Of a DNA stretch of 64,000 nt, positions 1 through 11,060 are shown in pieces. Position numbers and translations under genes: made by a program. Under the pieces are notes generated by a model. That model did not search any database. It saw only the letters and a list, made by a program, of their open reading frames with translations, and had not been told where the DNA came from. The DNA lies in the NCBI GenBank assembly GCA_028023455.1, contig JAQFVV010000321.1:680001-744000 (forward strand), given 5' to 3'. This DNA is from Epiperipatus broadwayi. Lineage: Eukaryota; Onychophora; Udeonychophora; Euonychophora; Peripatidae. How positions within the stretch are numbered: the stretch's first letter is position 1; the number at the start of each line of letters is the position of its first letter.

Positions 1-1735
1 GAAAGTATAACTGTGAACTAGCAAGAAAAACTGTAGAAGAAAATAAAAGTCTTAAGAATGTAAAACAACATTTTGGTATTGGTAGGAAATTTATATCTGC
101 AATAAGGAAAAAGATGGAATTATTACTAAAAAGAGGGATGACATTATGAAATTGGTAGAAGATTTTTATCAAGAATTATATAGTAATAAAGAACAAGTAC
201 CTCCTATATCTATTACATCTTCCGAATTGCCCAGAATTTTAAATGAAGAAGTGAGAAATGCAATTAAATGTATGAAAAAAGGAAAGGCTCCAGGTAATGA
301 TGGAATTATAATTGATATATTAAAAGAAGCAGGTGAAGAAACAGAAAAAATATTAGCAAAGTTATATACCAAATGTCTAAATGATAAAGATGTACCGGAT
401 GATTGGAAGAATGCAGTAATAATATTAATATTTTAAAAAGGTGATAAAGAAGATATTAGAAATTACAGACCTATCAGCCTTTTATCAGTTTTATATAAAA
501 TTTTTACCAAGATAATTACAACTCGTCTACAGAGAACCTTGGATTTTCACCAACCAAGAGAACAAGCTGGATTTAAAAGTGGTTTTAGTACAGTAGATCA
601 TATTCAAGTATTGAGAGAAGTTATAGAAAGGACAAATGAATATGAGTTGTCATTATGTTTTGGATTTGTAGATTATGAAAAGGCCTTTGATTCTATAAAC
701 ATTTCTTCAGTGATTAAAGCATTGGATCATCAAGGTATAGATCCAGGATATTGTCATATTTTAAAGAATATTTATAAAAATGCAACAGCAACAATTAGAT
801 TACATAATGATACTGGGAAAGTCAACATTGAGAAAGGTGTAAGACAAGGTGACTCCATATCTCCAAAACTTTTTACAGCAGTGCTGCAAGAAGTATTTTG
901 TGGATTAAAATGGGAAACTAAAGGAGTGAAAGTAAATGGAGATTATTTAAGTCATTTAGATTTCGCAGATGATGTAGTTGTTTTTGCAAATAATGCTTCC
1001 GAGCTGCAGGAAATGTTGCAGGAGTTATCAGATGAAAGTAGGAAAGTAGGACTAAAGATAAATGTTAAAAAGACTAAAATAATGTTTAATCGATTTGCTC
1101 CAAATATGAAAATAAAGATTGATTATGATGAATTAGAAGAAGTTAAGAGTTACAAATACCTTGGTCAGATTATTAATACAGATGGAAACATAATAGAGGA
1201 AATTAATCATAGAATTAAACTTGGTTGGAGTGCTTTTGGTAGAAATAACTTGATATTAAAAGGAAATATGCCTATGTGTTTGAACAAATGTGTTTTACCA
1301 GTTCTTACTTATGGATCTGAGACTTGGACACTTAATAGAAGATCAATACAGAGACTTCAGACCACTCAAAGAAGTATGGAGAGATGTATGTTGGGAGTAA
1401 CAAGAAGAGATCGAAAACGCAATGTATGGGTAAGAGAACAAACAGGTGTTACTGACCTCATTGAAAAAATTAAAAGATTGAAGTGGAGTTGGGCTGGACA
1501 TATTGCTAGAAGAGATGATAATAGATGGACAATTGAAATTTTAAACTGGATTCCAAGAGATTGTAAAAGACCCAGAAGGAGACCACATGTAAGATGGATG
1601 GATGAAATAAGAAAATGTGTAGGGGTGATGTGGAGAAGAGAAGCTAAAGATCGGAGAAGATGGATTAAACTTGGAGAGACCTTCATCCTGCAGTGGATTG
1701 ATAATGGTTGATAATAATGATGATGATGATTGTTA
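1..1735 (+). pseudogene. RTE-type LINE relic: reverse transcriptase and 3' end
   Basis: This is the 3' half of an RTE-like non-LTR retrotransposon and runs off the left edge. The reading frame shows reverse transcriptase motifs in order: KAPGNDGI, VDYEKAFDSI, GVRQGDSISPKLF, the catalytic DFADDVVVFA, LKINVKKTK, YKYLGQII and LPVLTYGSETW. A C-terminal region follows with KWSWAGHIARR and RPHVRWMDEIR, which is usual for this family. It ends near 1711 and is followed by an ATG/ATA-rich tail. It is broken by a one-base loss near 110-118 and an in-frame TAA at 434-436. Compared with the copy at 33075-33668 it also lacks about five codons near 1281. The long frame 437-1711 is otherwise open, so this is a fairly young copy. 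Confidence 0.93.
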
Positions 1736-1784
1736 TTAATGAAAAATTACAATATTTAGAAAGTAATTATAAATACACAGTATC

Positions 1785-4700
1785 ATTATCATTTCCAACT
1801 ATTATCACTTCACTGCAAAATGAAAATTTCTCCAAGTTTAATCCAGTTTCTCTGATCTTTAGCATATCTACTCCATATTGCCCCAACATATTTCTTTATT
1901 TCATCCATCCATCTTACATGTGATCTCTTTTTAGGTCTTTTAAAATATTTTGGAATTCAGTTTAAAAGTTCATTTGTTCATTCACTATCATTTCTCTTAA
2001 AAATATTTCCAGCTTAGCTTCATTTCAGTCTCTTAATCATTTTAATGATGTCACTAACACTAAACATCACATGATCACCATCTCTTATGCTATCATATAA
2101 CTGTTATTAAACAGTTATGAACCAGCCTTCTGGGATCCTTTGATTACTCTGGTTGGCATATGGTGGCATTACTGTATGGAGATTTTTGCCTGTTTAATGT
2201 CGCTAACACCTGATTGTTTTCTTATTCATGTATTTTGTTTTCAATCTTTTCTTGTTATTCCTAACATTCATCTCTCTATATTTCTGTAAGTGGTCTAAAG
2301 TCTTTGTATTATATTGCTCTCTTGTTAAGTGTACAAGTCTCAGAACCATAAATAAGAACTATTAAAACACATTTATTAAAAACCTCTCTTTTCAATCACA
2401 TAGCTATATTTCCATTTAATATTCAGTTATTTCATCAGTCTGCATTAATAAGATGATCAAGATATTTGTATTGTTAATTTCTTCATATTAATTATTATCA
2501 TCCTTTATTTTTTCTTTAGGAAAAAACCATTGAACATTACTTGAATCTTTTTAGCATTTATCTTTAGTCCTACTTTCTTAATTCCACGGGAAACATTTCC
2601 CGAAACTCTTAAGCATTGTTTGAAAAAATAATTGCTTCATCTTCAAAATCTAGATGACTTAAATAATCGCCATTTATTTTTATTTTCTTAATTTCCCATT
2701 ATTATCTACAAAATACTTTTTGGAAAACTGCTATAAAACATTTTAGAGATATGGAGTCACCCTGTTATACATCCTTCTCAACGTTAATCTTCCTACTATT
2801 ATTATATAATCTAATTATTGCTGTTCTATTTTGATAAATATTTTTGAGAATATGACAATATGATCCAATGCTTTGATCATTGAAAATTGTTTATAGAATA
2901 TAATACTTTTCACAATCTATAAAACTAAAGCATAATAGCAACTTGTATTTACTGACCCTTTCTATATTATCTCTATACTTGGGGGTGATTCTCTGTGCTT
3001 AAATCACTTTTAAATCCTGCTTGTTTTTTGATTGATTAAAATCCAAGTTCACTGTTGATAAATTATAATTATCTTGAAAAATTTTTGTATAGAATTGATA
3101 AAAGTCTGATAGATCTGTAATTTCTAATATCTTCTTTATCATCTTTTTTTAAATATTAATATTAGTACAGAATTTTTTCAATTATCTGGTTTATAGTTTA
3201 GACATTTGATAAATAATTTTAACAACAACTTTTCTGTTTCTTCAACTGCTTTTTTAAAGATATTCATTGTAATTCCATCATTACCTAGAATTTTTCACTT
3301 CTTCATAGATTTAACTCACTTCTTCATTTAAAATCCTTGGCAATTTAAAAGATGTAATAATTGTAAGAAATAATTTTTCTTGTTCTTTGTTGCTATTAAT
3401 TCTTAATCGAACTCTTTGACACACTTCATGATGGCATCTCTTTTCTTAGTAATAGTTCCACAATTTCTTATTACTGCAGAAATATGTGTCCTACCAATAC
3501 CAAGATGTTTTACACTTTGATTCTTTTATTTTCTTCTATAGCTTTTCTTGTTAATTCATAAATATATTTCGTTTTTTCTTATTAACTTTTTTTTTGTACC
3601 ATTTTATAAAATTTTAGATATTTAATCCTTAGTGAAATATTTTTATATATTTCCATATTTCTTTTTTTTTATTCATAAATTGTTTTCTCTCAGTAAAAAT
3701 TTTGTGGTCAGCTGCTTTTTTTGTACCAGCTATTTTTCTTGTACCAGTTATCTTTGCTGCAGTTCTTAATACCGTATCAGTAATCTTCCAATTAAATTTG
3801 TTCAAATCAGATCCATCTTCAAAATCCCTTAATATTTTAAAACAATTTGCAATTCCTGATTTAAATTCACTGGAATATTTCTGAAATTTAGGAATGTCAA
3901 TTGTGAATACTGTTTTTTGTAATAATTTTTGTCTGTCTAGTTTTGTATTTACATAATCTTACATTTTACTAATCAATGATCACTTCATATTTAATTTATG
4001 AAAAATATTACAATCTTGAAATACATACCTTCTGTTAGTCAAAGTATAATCCAATTCTGCTCTTTTTTATTTGTATACTTCCTTGACTATTTCGTTTTGC
4101 ATTTTTTTCAAAAAAAGTACTTATAGTTGTTGTTTTTTTCTGTGAATTCCACAAATCTATATTCTCTCTTTTTTTCTCACTATAACTAAATTTATCCTCA
4201 ATACCTTCTCTAGTATTAAAATCTCTTATGATAATTTTAAAATCTTGTTTGGTTTGATCAAAAAAGATCGTTGTATATTCTTATAAAAATCCTCTTCTTC
4301 ATCATAATGAGAAATGCTTAAACTTGAATTGTCTGCATTTGGTATCTTCCATTAAGTTGATTAACTAATTTCACCACCCCATCAGATATATTATATATCT
4401 CTACAATGTTGTTATTCCACTTTTTCTTTATAATAAATCCTACTCCATTTGTTTTTTCAATATTTTTATATTTGTAGTATAGTATATGTCCACTTTTAAA
4501 ATCAATTGTCTCTTCATATTTTTTTTAACTTCGTGAAGTCTGAAAATATCCCATTTAATATTAAATTTTTTTTCCAATTCTTGTAACTTTACTTCCCTTG
4601 GAAATAATCAGAAGTTGTAAGTACCTAAAAATAATAATCATCAAATGGCAACTTAGATATGCAATCAGGGGATTCTTAGCATACCCTGCCTTTGGCGAAC

Positions 4701-5100
4701 TATTAGTAACCTTGTTGGTAACTTCACAGCCTCCTGGAAATAAGAGCCATAATTTAGTTTTGCTTGCCATTATTGTAAATATCCATAAAAAAGTTCATTT
4801 GCACACATATTAATTTTCCTTCAAGCAACCTATCTGATATTTCAGTTATGATTTATCAGGCAACTGAGATGAAATACCATGGTGTTTTGTGATGTAAACT
4901 CAATGATAATAAACTCATCATGCTGGCTGATATTGATGAGCAACCCATCTATGTTTGTATTTTATATGAAAAATCATATAGTAATAATAGCTCCAATAAC
5001 TAGAATGTATGGAGTGTTCATAGGAATTTGTCTGGCCTCAAAGAGGAATCAAAAATTCTCCTTTCAGTTAACAACAAACTTCTTTCAGCAGTCACATTAT
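1785..5100 (-). pseudogene. Near full-length, decayed RTE LINE, minus strand
   Basis: Read on the minus strand, the segment matches the RTE copy at 33047-36160 throughout. The 5' leader lies at about 4570-5100, the apurinic endonuclease at about 3950-4570, the linker at about 3500-3900, the reverse transcriptase at about 2300-3450 and the 3' end near 1790. It is full of stops and small indels. It still holds an endonuclease stretch (near 4440-4560, with a residual LHEV catalytic-glutamate motif) that the 33-36 kb copy has lost. Its 3' end lies about 60 bp from the 3' end of the plus-strand copy at 1-1735, so the two are tail to tail. A small repeat has inserted at 2061-2198. Confidence 0.85.
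2061..2198 (-). mobile_element. Short copy of the foldback/ribozyme family inserted in the RTE relic
   Basis: About 137 bp interrupt the RTE sequence. The insert carries the outer end of the repeat family seen at 23380-23890, 40348-40959 and 58300-58770: the ACATCACATGATCACC block and the GATTACTCTGG and TTTTGCCTGTTT blocks. The host sequence is repeated on both sides: 2044-2060 and 2196-2209 share GTC(A/G)CTAACAC, with one mismatch. The intact RTE copy at about 33310 has this sequence once. I therefore read it as a target-site duplication. The internal ribozyme part is missing. Confidence 0.72.
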
Positions 5101-5391
5101 ACAACATAGTAAACATACACAAAACTGTGGTTAAAAAAATCAATACGGATTTTAAACAGATTTTTAATGCTGCAAAAAGCAAATGATCTATTATAAGATG
5201 CTAAAATCCAAAATAGCATTTACCTATAATGTAGAATTGCTATTTTAATATTTGATTACAAGTATAGCATATATACTTTTACACTAGATGTAATTAGAGA
5301 GGATTTGAATCAAGACTTTTAAACTTCCTTTAGTCATCCACTCCATCTTATACAACTGATACCCATGAACACATGCATGCAAAAATATAAA

Positions 5392-5450
5392 TGATACTCA
5401 ATATACATATTTCATGCTGAACCAGCTCTCATCAGTTGGTCTGGATTATC
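5392..5450 (-). ncRNA. Hammerhead ribozyme-like motif, family G, core intact
   Basis: On the minus strand the conserved core CTGATGA is followed by a hairpin (GCTG pairing with CAGC, after one G-U pair and one A-A mismatch). GAAA follows, then a very short stem III, ATA-TG-TAT, and an A at the cleavage position. Stem I pairs CAA with TTG next to the core and GATA with TATC further out. The order of stems is that of a type I hammerhead. Stem I is weak, so activity is uncertain. Confidence 0.5.
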
Positions 5451-5890
5451 ATCTTCCACTCATATATGTAATCAGTGCTCAGTTTATATTAAGATAGCAA
5501 ATCTTCAACCTTTAATAGACAGACTTTAATCTTCTCCACTCTCCAACTCTTCAGTCATTCATATCATTAAAAATTTGATGATGATATAGTCAAAGCCCTA
5601 GTTTACAGATTTTGTTGTCATATTCATATTGATTGTAAGTCACTCTGAACCCTCATATGTAGAATCTTAAGTCCATTTAAATACACAAAAGAGGACTGGG
5701 AAGAATACAGAGTGAATATGTAATATTCAAGTACAAGTATAGTATATATACTTTTAAGCTAGACATATCATCATTAGATTTTCAATGATATTGATAGCTG
5801 AAGAGTTGGAGAGTGGAGAAGATTAAAGCCTGTCCATAAGATTTGCTATCATAATATAAACTGAGCACTGATTATATATGTGTGTGGGAG

Positions 5891-5953
5891 ATGATGTATC
5901 CAGATCAACTGATGAGTGATGGTTTAGCATGAGTTACATATACTGAAGATCAT
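5891..5953 (+). ncRNA. Decayed hammerhead-like motif, family G
   Basis: This is the inverted partner of the motif at 5392-5450. CTGATGA is intact at 5909-5915, but the second conserved box is GAGT instead of GAAA. It is therefore expected to be inactive. Confidence 0.4.
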
Positions 5954-6284
5954 TTATCTATTTTTCATTTATGTATTCATGTGTATTGGTTGTATAAGAT
6001 TGAGTGGATGACTAAAAGGAAGATTGAAAGTCTGATTTCAAATACCTCTAATCAAATTATTATTTTACCATAAATTATTTTTTTACAATGCACCATTATA
6101 ACTTATCTTTGATTTCTATTTCTTTTATCAAGTTCCATATGAATTAATCTTTTTATTCAGTTTAATATAGTCTTTTTTATTATATTAACAGTGCATGACA
6201 GAAATCTTTAAGTTTATCTAAATCACAATGACTTTGATTCAGATTAACAACCTCTTTCTGACAAAACTGTTTTGATATATATAT

Positions 6285-6500
6285 ATGCACCTTTGTTTTT
6301 CCTCCGCGTTGCCGGAGCTCGTCCACCGTTTTTTGTTTTGTCCGTGTGCGCGTCGCCCCGTGCCTTGCGAGCGGTATGTAACAAAAGGAGGGCTCCAAAA
6401 CTTCTCGTTAAAGTCGGTGTTTCCACTATTTCGTCGTTTCGTTGTTCGTCGGAAGAGAAATAAAGAAACGTCTAATCCTGGGTAGAAACTTTCTCGCAAA
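6285..6500. other. GC-rich, CpG-containing patch
   Basis: About 215 bp with many CG dinucleotides (CCTCCGCG, GTGCGCGTCGCCCCG, TTCGTCGTTTCG) stand out sharply from the surrounding AT-rich DNA. Short frames cross it on both strands and none resembles a known protein. It could be a promoter or 5' UTR island, a transposon terminal region, or a fragment from a different source. The downstream PLE palindrome begins about 570 bp away. Confidence 0.4.
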
Positions 6501-6516
6501 AATTTTGAGTGAATAG

Positions 6517-6990
6517 AAATTGTTTATAAAGTAGAGTTTGTATTTAGATCTATTTCTTTATTTGTTTTTGGATAAAATTTGAAATATGATTGAAAGTGGA
6601 TATATTAGAGATAGTGAATATAATATTGACGTTTATGTAAAGAAATATAGTGATAGGTGTTTTGGTAGGAGATCTGTGGAATAAATAAAGTTAGAATTTT
6701 TAATTGATTTTTGTTTATATAAATGTATTTGAGGTTTCTTGAATGTATAGTTGAAGGTCTATGTGGTGATGTGAATGAGATCAATATAATCTGGTTTGTA
6801 TGTGAGTTTGAGAATTAGTGTCTAAAATTTTAATGAATAAAATTGTTTATAAAGTAGAGTTTGTATTAGATCTAGTTTTTTATTTGTTTTGATGATAGAA
6901 ATAGAATATGATTAAGTGGAATATAGTAGAGATAGTGAATATAAATTGAGTTTATAAAGAAATATAGATAGGTGGTAGGAATCTGTGGAC
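6517..6990. repeat. Imperfect direct repeat of about 160 bp, two copies
   Basis: 6517-6684 and 6836-6990 share ATTGTTTATAAAGTAGAG, TTGTATT(T)AGATCTA, GAGATAGTGAATATAA and the GG(A)GATCTGTGGA end. The copies lie about 320 bp apart, with several small deletions in the second. There is no coding content. Confidence 0.65.
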
Positions 6991-7215
6991 ATATATATAA
7001 GCGTTACATTTTTTAATGTATTTTTATTTATCATATATATATAAACATTACAAGCATAAAGCTAAACTAGTCAATATAAAATCAAAACTACCCCAAATCT
7101 AAAATTAAACCAGACCGGCATAAAAATAATATTAAAACACAACCTAAGGTTTCACTGCTACAAGCAGACTTCTCAAGTGTAAAGAACTACAAAAAACTAC
7201 ACAATGTATATACTA

Positions 7216-7524
7216 TTAAAAACTACCCACAAATCCATTCACTTCCCATCCACCCTTAATATTAAAAGAACTCTTAAATAAGTTAATTGCTTCAGAATAA
7301 TAAATTTTCAATAATAAAGACTCTTTAATTCTTCTTTTGATTTCATTTCTCTCAAAGAAGACAACCTTAGCTTCATCAAAATCAATAGTGTGGTCTGTAT
7401 CTTTTTCATGGACATACAAAGCAGAACTAAGATATCTATTTTTAACTCTACTTTTATGAACCTTTATTCTTTCATTTAAACTCAAACTACTCTGACCTAT
7501 GTAAACCTTCTTACAAATAAACAA
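7216..7524 (-). pseudogene. Penelope-like element GIY-YIG endonuclease, C-terminal fragment (left arm)
   Basis: The frame encodes the C-terminal endonuclease of a PLE polyprotein. Visible elements are the YIG half of the GIY-YIG motif (KKVYIGQ), the catalytic-arginine region LNERIKVHKSR, a conserved histidine region (YVHEKDTDHTIDF) and the metal-binding glutamate region RRIKESLLLKIYY. The protein ends GWEVNGFVGSF. The reverse transcriptase is absent, so this is a 5'-truncated insertion and not a working gene. In PLEs this nuclease nicks DNA to prime reverse transcription. Confidence 0.85.
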
Positions 7525-7563
7525 GAAATAAAATATACTACACCAGGAATAATCTTTCTATTA

Positions 7564-7932
7564 AATAATACAAAAGAAGTTTTTGATAGAAAGACTATTC
7601 CTGGTGTAGTATATTTTATTCCTTGTTTATTTTGTAAGAAGGTTTACATAGGTCAGAGTAGTTTGAGTTTAAATGAAAGAATAAAGGTTCATAAAAGTAG
7701 AGTTAAAAATAGATATCTTAGTTCTGCTTTGTATGTCCATGAAAAAGATACAGGCCACACTATTGATTTTGATGAAGCTAAGGTTGTCTTCTTTGAGAGA
7801 AATGAAATCAAAAGAAGAATTAAAGAGTCTTTATTATTGAAAATTTATTATTCTGAAGCAATTAACTTATTTAAGAGTTCTTTTAATATTAAGGGTGGAT
7901 GGGAAGTGAATGGATTTGTGGGTAATTTTTAA
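7564..7932 (+). pseudogene. Penelope-like element GIY-YIG endonuclease, C-terminal fragment (right arm)
   Basis: This is the inverted twin of the fragment at 7216-7524 and reaches slightly further upstream. It shows the complete GIY-YIG core: TIPGVVYFIPC, then KKVYIGQ, LNERIKVHKSR and RRIKESLL. The frame is open from about 7564 through the palindrome centre to a stop at 7930-7932. No reverse transcriptase precedes it. Confidence 0.87.
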
Positions 7933-8071
7933 TATTATATATATTGTGTAGTTTTTGTAGTTCTTTACACTTGAGAAGTCTGCTTGTAGCAGTGAAACCT
8001 TAGGTTGTGTTTTAATATTATTTTTATGCCGGTCTGGTTTAATTTTAGATTTGGGGTAGTTTTGATTTTAT

Positions 8072-9229
8072 ATATATATAAAATCCCTAAATGTCCTTAA
8101 TGCTGTCACATGATATTCAAATTAAACATTTTTTTGTTAGAAGGCAAATTTTTCAAATAAAAAAGTTATTATTTGTTCTGCCATTAATAAACCACTTTTT
8201 ACAAAACACTTTATGCAAATGAAGTAATTTGTTAAAGCATCTGATTAATAAAATATGATGGCATTTTCATAAGCCAGATACATTATTGGATTCTAAAAAA
8301 ATATGGTATTGGTAATAAAACTTTTTCAAGGAAAAAATGCTCAGAAAAAAAATGTGCTTTTGATTACAGTATAGAACTGAATAGGTATAGTATTTAAATT
8401 GTGAACAATATGTGATTATAGTATATAAATTTATATTTGAAATGTGATATTTAGTGAGGGAAAAAAATAGATGCTATAGTACTGTAATTATATTCAGTTT
8501 TGCATAGTTCAATCTTGTGGAATCATGGATCCAAAGTAATACCATGCATGATTGAAATTTGTTAAAGCAATTAATTAATTACCATGGCTTTTCCATAGAT
8601 CATGTACATATGCTGGTGTCATAATAACCAATTAAACCTTACAAGACCTATTACATGTCTTCAGCTTACATAGTTCTGTTTTAGCAGCATGGTTTTTCAC
8701 CATCTTTTGTCATAAAATATTCTCCTATTTCATAATAAATTAAATACTAATAAATTTAGCATAGAGATCAAAATAAGGAAAGATATTGGAACAGAGAATG
8801 TAAGGCATTTGTAATTAATTATTTTCAATTATCTTCCCAAACATTAGTTAAAAAGTGAAAAAAAAAAGTTTATATTTTGAGTATTGATTAATAATGTGCA
8901 TATAGTTTAAACTATGTACATTTAATTTATCATATGTCATTAAAATATATAAATAACTGAATGATTTATTGCTTAAAAATTGAGAAGTTTGAGTGACAGA
9001 GCTGAAATAGAGATCTATAGACTGTCAGCTGCTGGTCTGCCTTTTTACATGCAGAACATTTCTAATAGTCATGAAATACAAATACCCAGAACATCTCTCT
9101 ATCCATATACACAGTAATATATGTGACAATATATTCCATTTCTTATAGTCATTTTATAGTTATCTGTTATTTCACTGTATTTACAATTTATCGATTGATT
9201 AAGAGTTTTTAAAAGTCAATATATAGATA
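8072..9229. other. No recognisable feature
   Basis: AT-rich sequence with frequent stops in all frames. I see no gene, RNA or repeat that I can name. Confidence 0.6.
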
Positions 9230-9722
9230 TTGAATTCTATCTCTCTCAGCATTTATGTAAACAAAGCTTGTTAGTGAGCTATTGATAAAGCTCCATCTAG
9301 TGGTCATAAAATGCAAGCTATGAGCAAGTTATGAAATTTATAACTTGTTTTGTTTATTATAAATGTATCCTTGAAGGTTTTTGCAATAATATAGATTGCA
9401 GAGGTTTTTTTCTGTATGGTGAAACTGAACTGAATTGAGACCCATATAGCTATCTAGTTTGTTTGACTGGATTTGAAGATATTTACGTATCTGAAAAGTT
9501 CATGCTTTCAAGCTGATAGAAACGTGTTTCATAAATGTTGATTGTAGAGTTGGTGTTTAGATCTAGTTTCTAGACTTCCTACCCTTTACTGACATGAGCC
9601 AACTAGCTTGAAACCATGGTTTAAAGTTGGAGACAATGAAAGAGATATTAAATTCTATATCTCTCAGTGTTTATGTAAACAAAGCTTGTTAGTAGGCTAT
9701 TGGTAAAGCTCCATTAATGATC
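9230..9722 (+). repeat. Dispersed copy of the ~417-bp ribozyme repeat (family T), about 1.2 units
   Basis: In the opposite orientation this matches the tandem units at 44947-46790. Shared blocks are TTTATGTAAACAAAGCTTG, TAAAGCTCCAT, the GACCCATATAGCTATCTAG block and GATAGAAACGT. The start of the unit (9230-9300) recurs at 9640-9710, so the copy spans slightly more than one unit with a period near 410 bp. It ends at a short (AT)n run at 9722. One hammerhead-like motif lies inside. Confidence 0.75.
9577..9632 (+). ncRNA. Divergent hammerhead-like motif, family T
   Basis: The core is CTGACATGA, with two extra bases compared with CTGANGA. A stem II GAGC/GCTT pair, GAAA and an ACCATGGT palindrome as stem III follow. 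Stem I pairs CTTTA with TAAAG, and TCC with GGA further out. The stems are kept but the core insertion probably inactivates it. Confidence 0.4.
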
Positions 9723-10395
9723 ATATATATATATGGGGGGGGGAGTGTATAAAAAGCTTAATTTTTATACTACTACATAAACACAAATATTAGGCTCTAT
9801 TTTATCACTAAAAGTCACATAGTTATCTGATTGTATTAAAAAAATTTCAGATACAATATGAATGACTCCATAATATAGTGGTTAGCAGACTTACCTGCCA
9901 AACGTATTACTTGATGTGTTTGAATTTAGCTTAAGTATATCTTGATATTTTTTAAAAATTATATTTATGATTTTTATTTTAGATAGATGATCTATTGCCA
10001 ATCCAGATAACATTCTAGTAATAATTTGGTAAATCTGTTTGTTGTTATTTGTTAAAGAGTACATATCCCTAGTTTATGTGCATTGGTTAAAAAAGTATTA
10101 ATGCAGTAACTGTAAAAGTAAAAATATAGTTGTGATATGATATGGCTTTTATTATTGTTAGTGGAGGTGTTATACCCTTATAGCATATTATTACCTTTAT
10201 CTACATAAATACAATAGATGAATTATTATAAGTGCTGATATTTATAATTTGGCTGTACCAAGGCTTCTGATCTCGATAAAAAGTTTTGAATATGAGATTT
10301 ATTTAAAAGAATCCAAAAATTGAAACAATGTTTGAAACATCAAATCAGAATTGATATGTTTAATGTATATATAATCATTTAAATATATAGCATAA
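9723..10395. other. No gene; unassigned AT-rich sequence
   Basis: Nothing coding is visible. A stretch near 9880-9905 (TAGTGGTTAGC followed by ACTTACCTGCC) looks like the front half of a tRNA-derived promoter. No matching B box is found, so I do not annotate it as an RNA. Confidence 0.4.
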
Positions 10396-11060
10396 AAATT
10401 GTTTATAGGTTAAGGTTAGCCTTCTACAGAATTGAACTGAGATTAAAATCAAAAATGGTAGGAATCTTTAAAGGCAGCTGTTTGTTTCCCAAAAGCACGT
10501 ATGTATATATATATATATTAATCAATAAAGCAAGTTATATACAGTGTGACATTGCTTTTATAAGCTTGAATTTATAAATATGTAATATAGAGAGTGCACC
10601 AATAGCTCAAACAATTGGTACACTCTCTATATTATATATTTGTAAATACAAGCTTATAAAAGCTCTGTCATGCTATATATGACTTGCTTTATTGATTACT
10701 ATAATTTTATCTTTAAGGCCATTGGCAATTAGAAGGCTATTAATATATGGTAGATCTGAATTTAGTTCAGTCCTATATAGCTATTTAAGTTAGATAGCTG
10801 GAGTAAAAGACATTTTCATGTCCAAAAATTTCAGAGTTTCTACTTAAATATTACGTATTAAAGTGCTGATTTTGAGTTGATATTTTAGATCTAGTGTCTG
10901 AATGCTCTAGCTCCTCACTGAGGTAAGCCATAAGCTCAAAAACAATCGGTCTGGGGATAGGAACATTCCAGTTTGAGATTTTAGATATTTTCTCTTACCA
11001 CACATCAATTAAATGCTTGTTTGACCTATTGGTACACTCTCTATATATATTGTCTCTTTC
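10396..11060. repeat. Composite foldback containing a ~190-bp hairpin
   Basis: The inner hairpin is 10519-10615 against 10617-10709. ATCAATAAAGCAAGT, ATAAGCTTG and AATATAGAGAGTG are mirrored in inverted order with only scattered mismatches. The segment after it (10720-10980) resembles the family F repeats, with TTCAGTCCTATATAGCTAT, CTCCTCACTGAGG and GGTCTGGGGATA. It contains a decayed hammerhead core at about 10910-10960. The GGTACACTCTCTATAT end recurs at about 11033. Confidence 0.6.

Larger units (their letters stand above)
5289..6060. repeat. Foldback repeat (family G) with hammerhead-like motifs in both arms
   Basis: The left arm, about 5289-5560, is matched in inverted orientation by about 5790-6060. 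Shared blocks include CTTCTCCACTCTCCAACTCTT, the AACTGAGCACTGATTA region and TTGTATAAGATTGAGTGGATG on the plus side. The arms are about 80-85 percent alike by eye, with a spacer of about 230 bp. A single-armed relative lies at about 59950-60200. No protein is encoded. Each arm contains a hammerhead-like core, listed separately. Confidence 0.78.
7076..8071. mobile_element. Palindrome of two Penelope-like element 3' ends, head to head
   Basis: Two arms of about 485 bp (7076-7561 and 7587-8071) are inverted copies of the same PLE 3' region. Only about 25 bp separate them. Each arm carries the GIY-YIG endonuclease coding end and the same 3' untranslated tail, with the two tails facing outward. 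The encoded arms differ at only about two residues over the compared stretch, so the inverted duplication looks recent. Both outer ends lie against short (TA)n tracts, a common PLE target. The same 3' tail recurs alone at 46845-47024. Confidence 0.85.

Noticed and set aside
6180-6499. Overlapping 60-86-codon frames in the GC-rich patch
   Set aside because: Frames occur on both strands because GC-rich DNA has few stops. None resembles a known protein.
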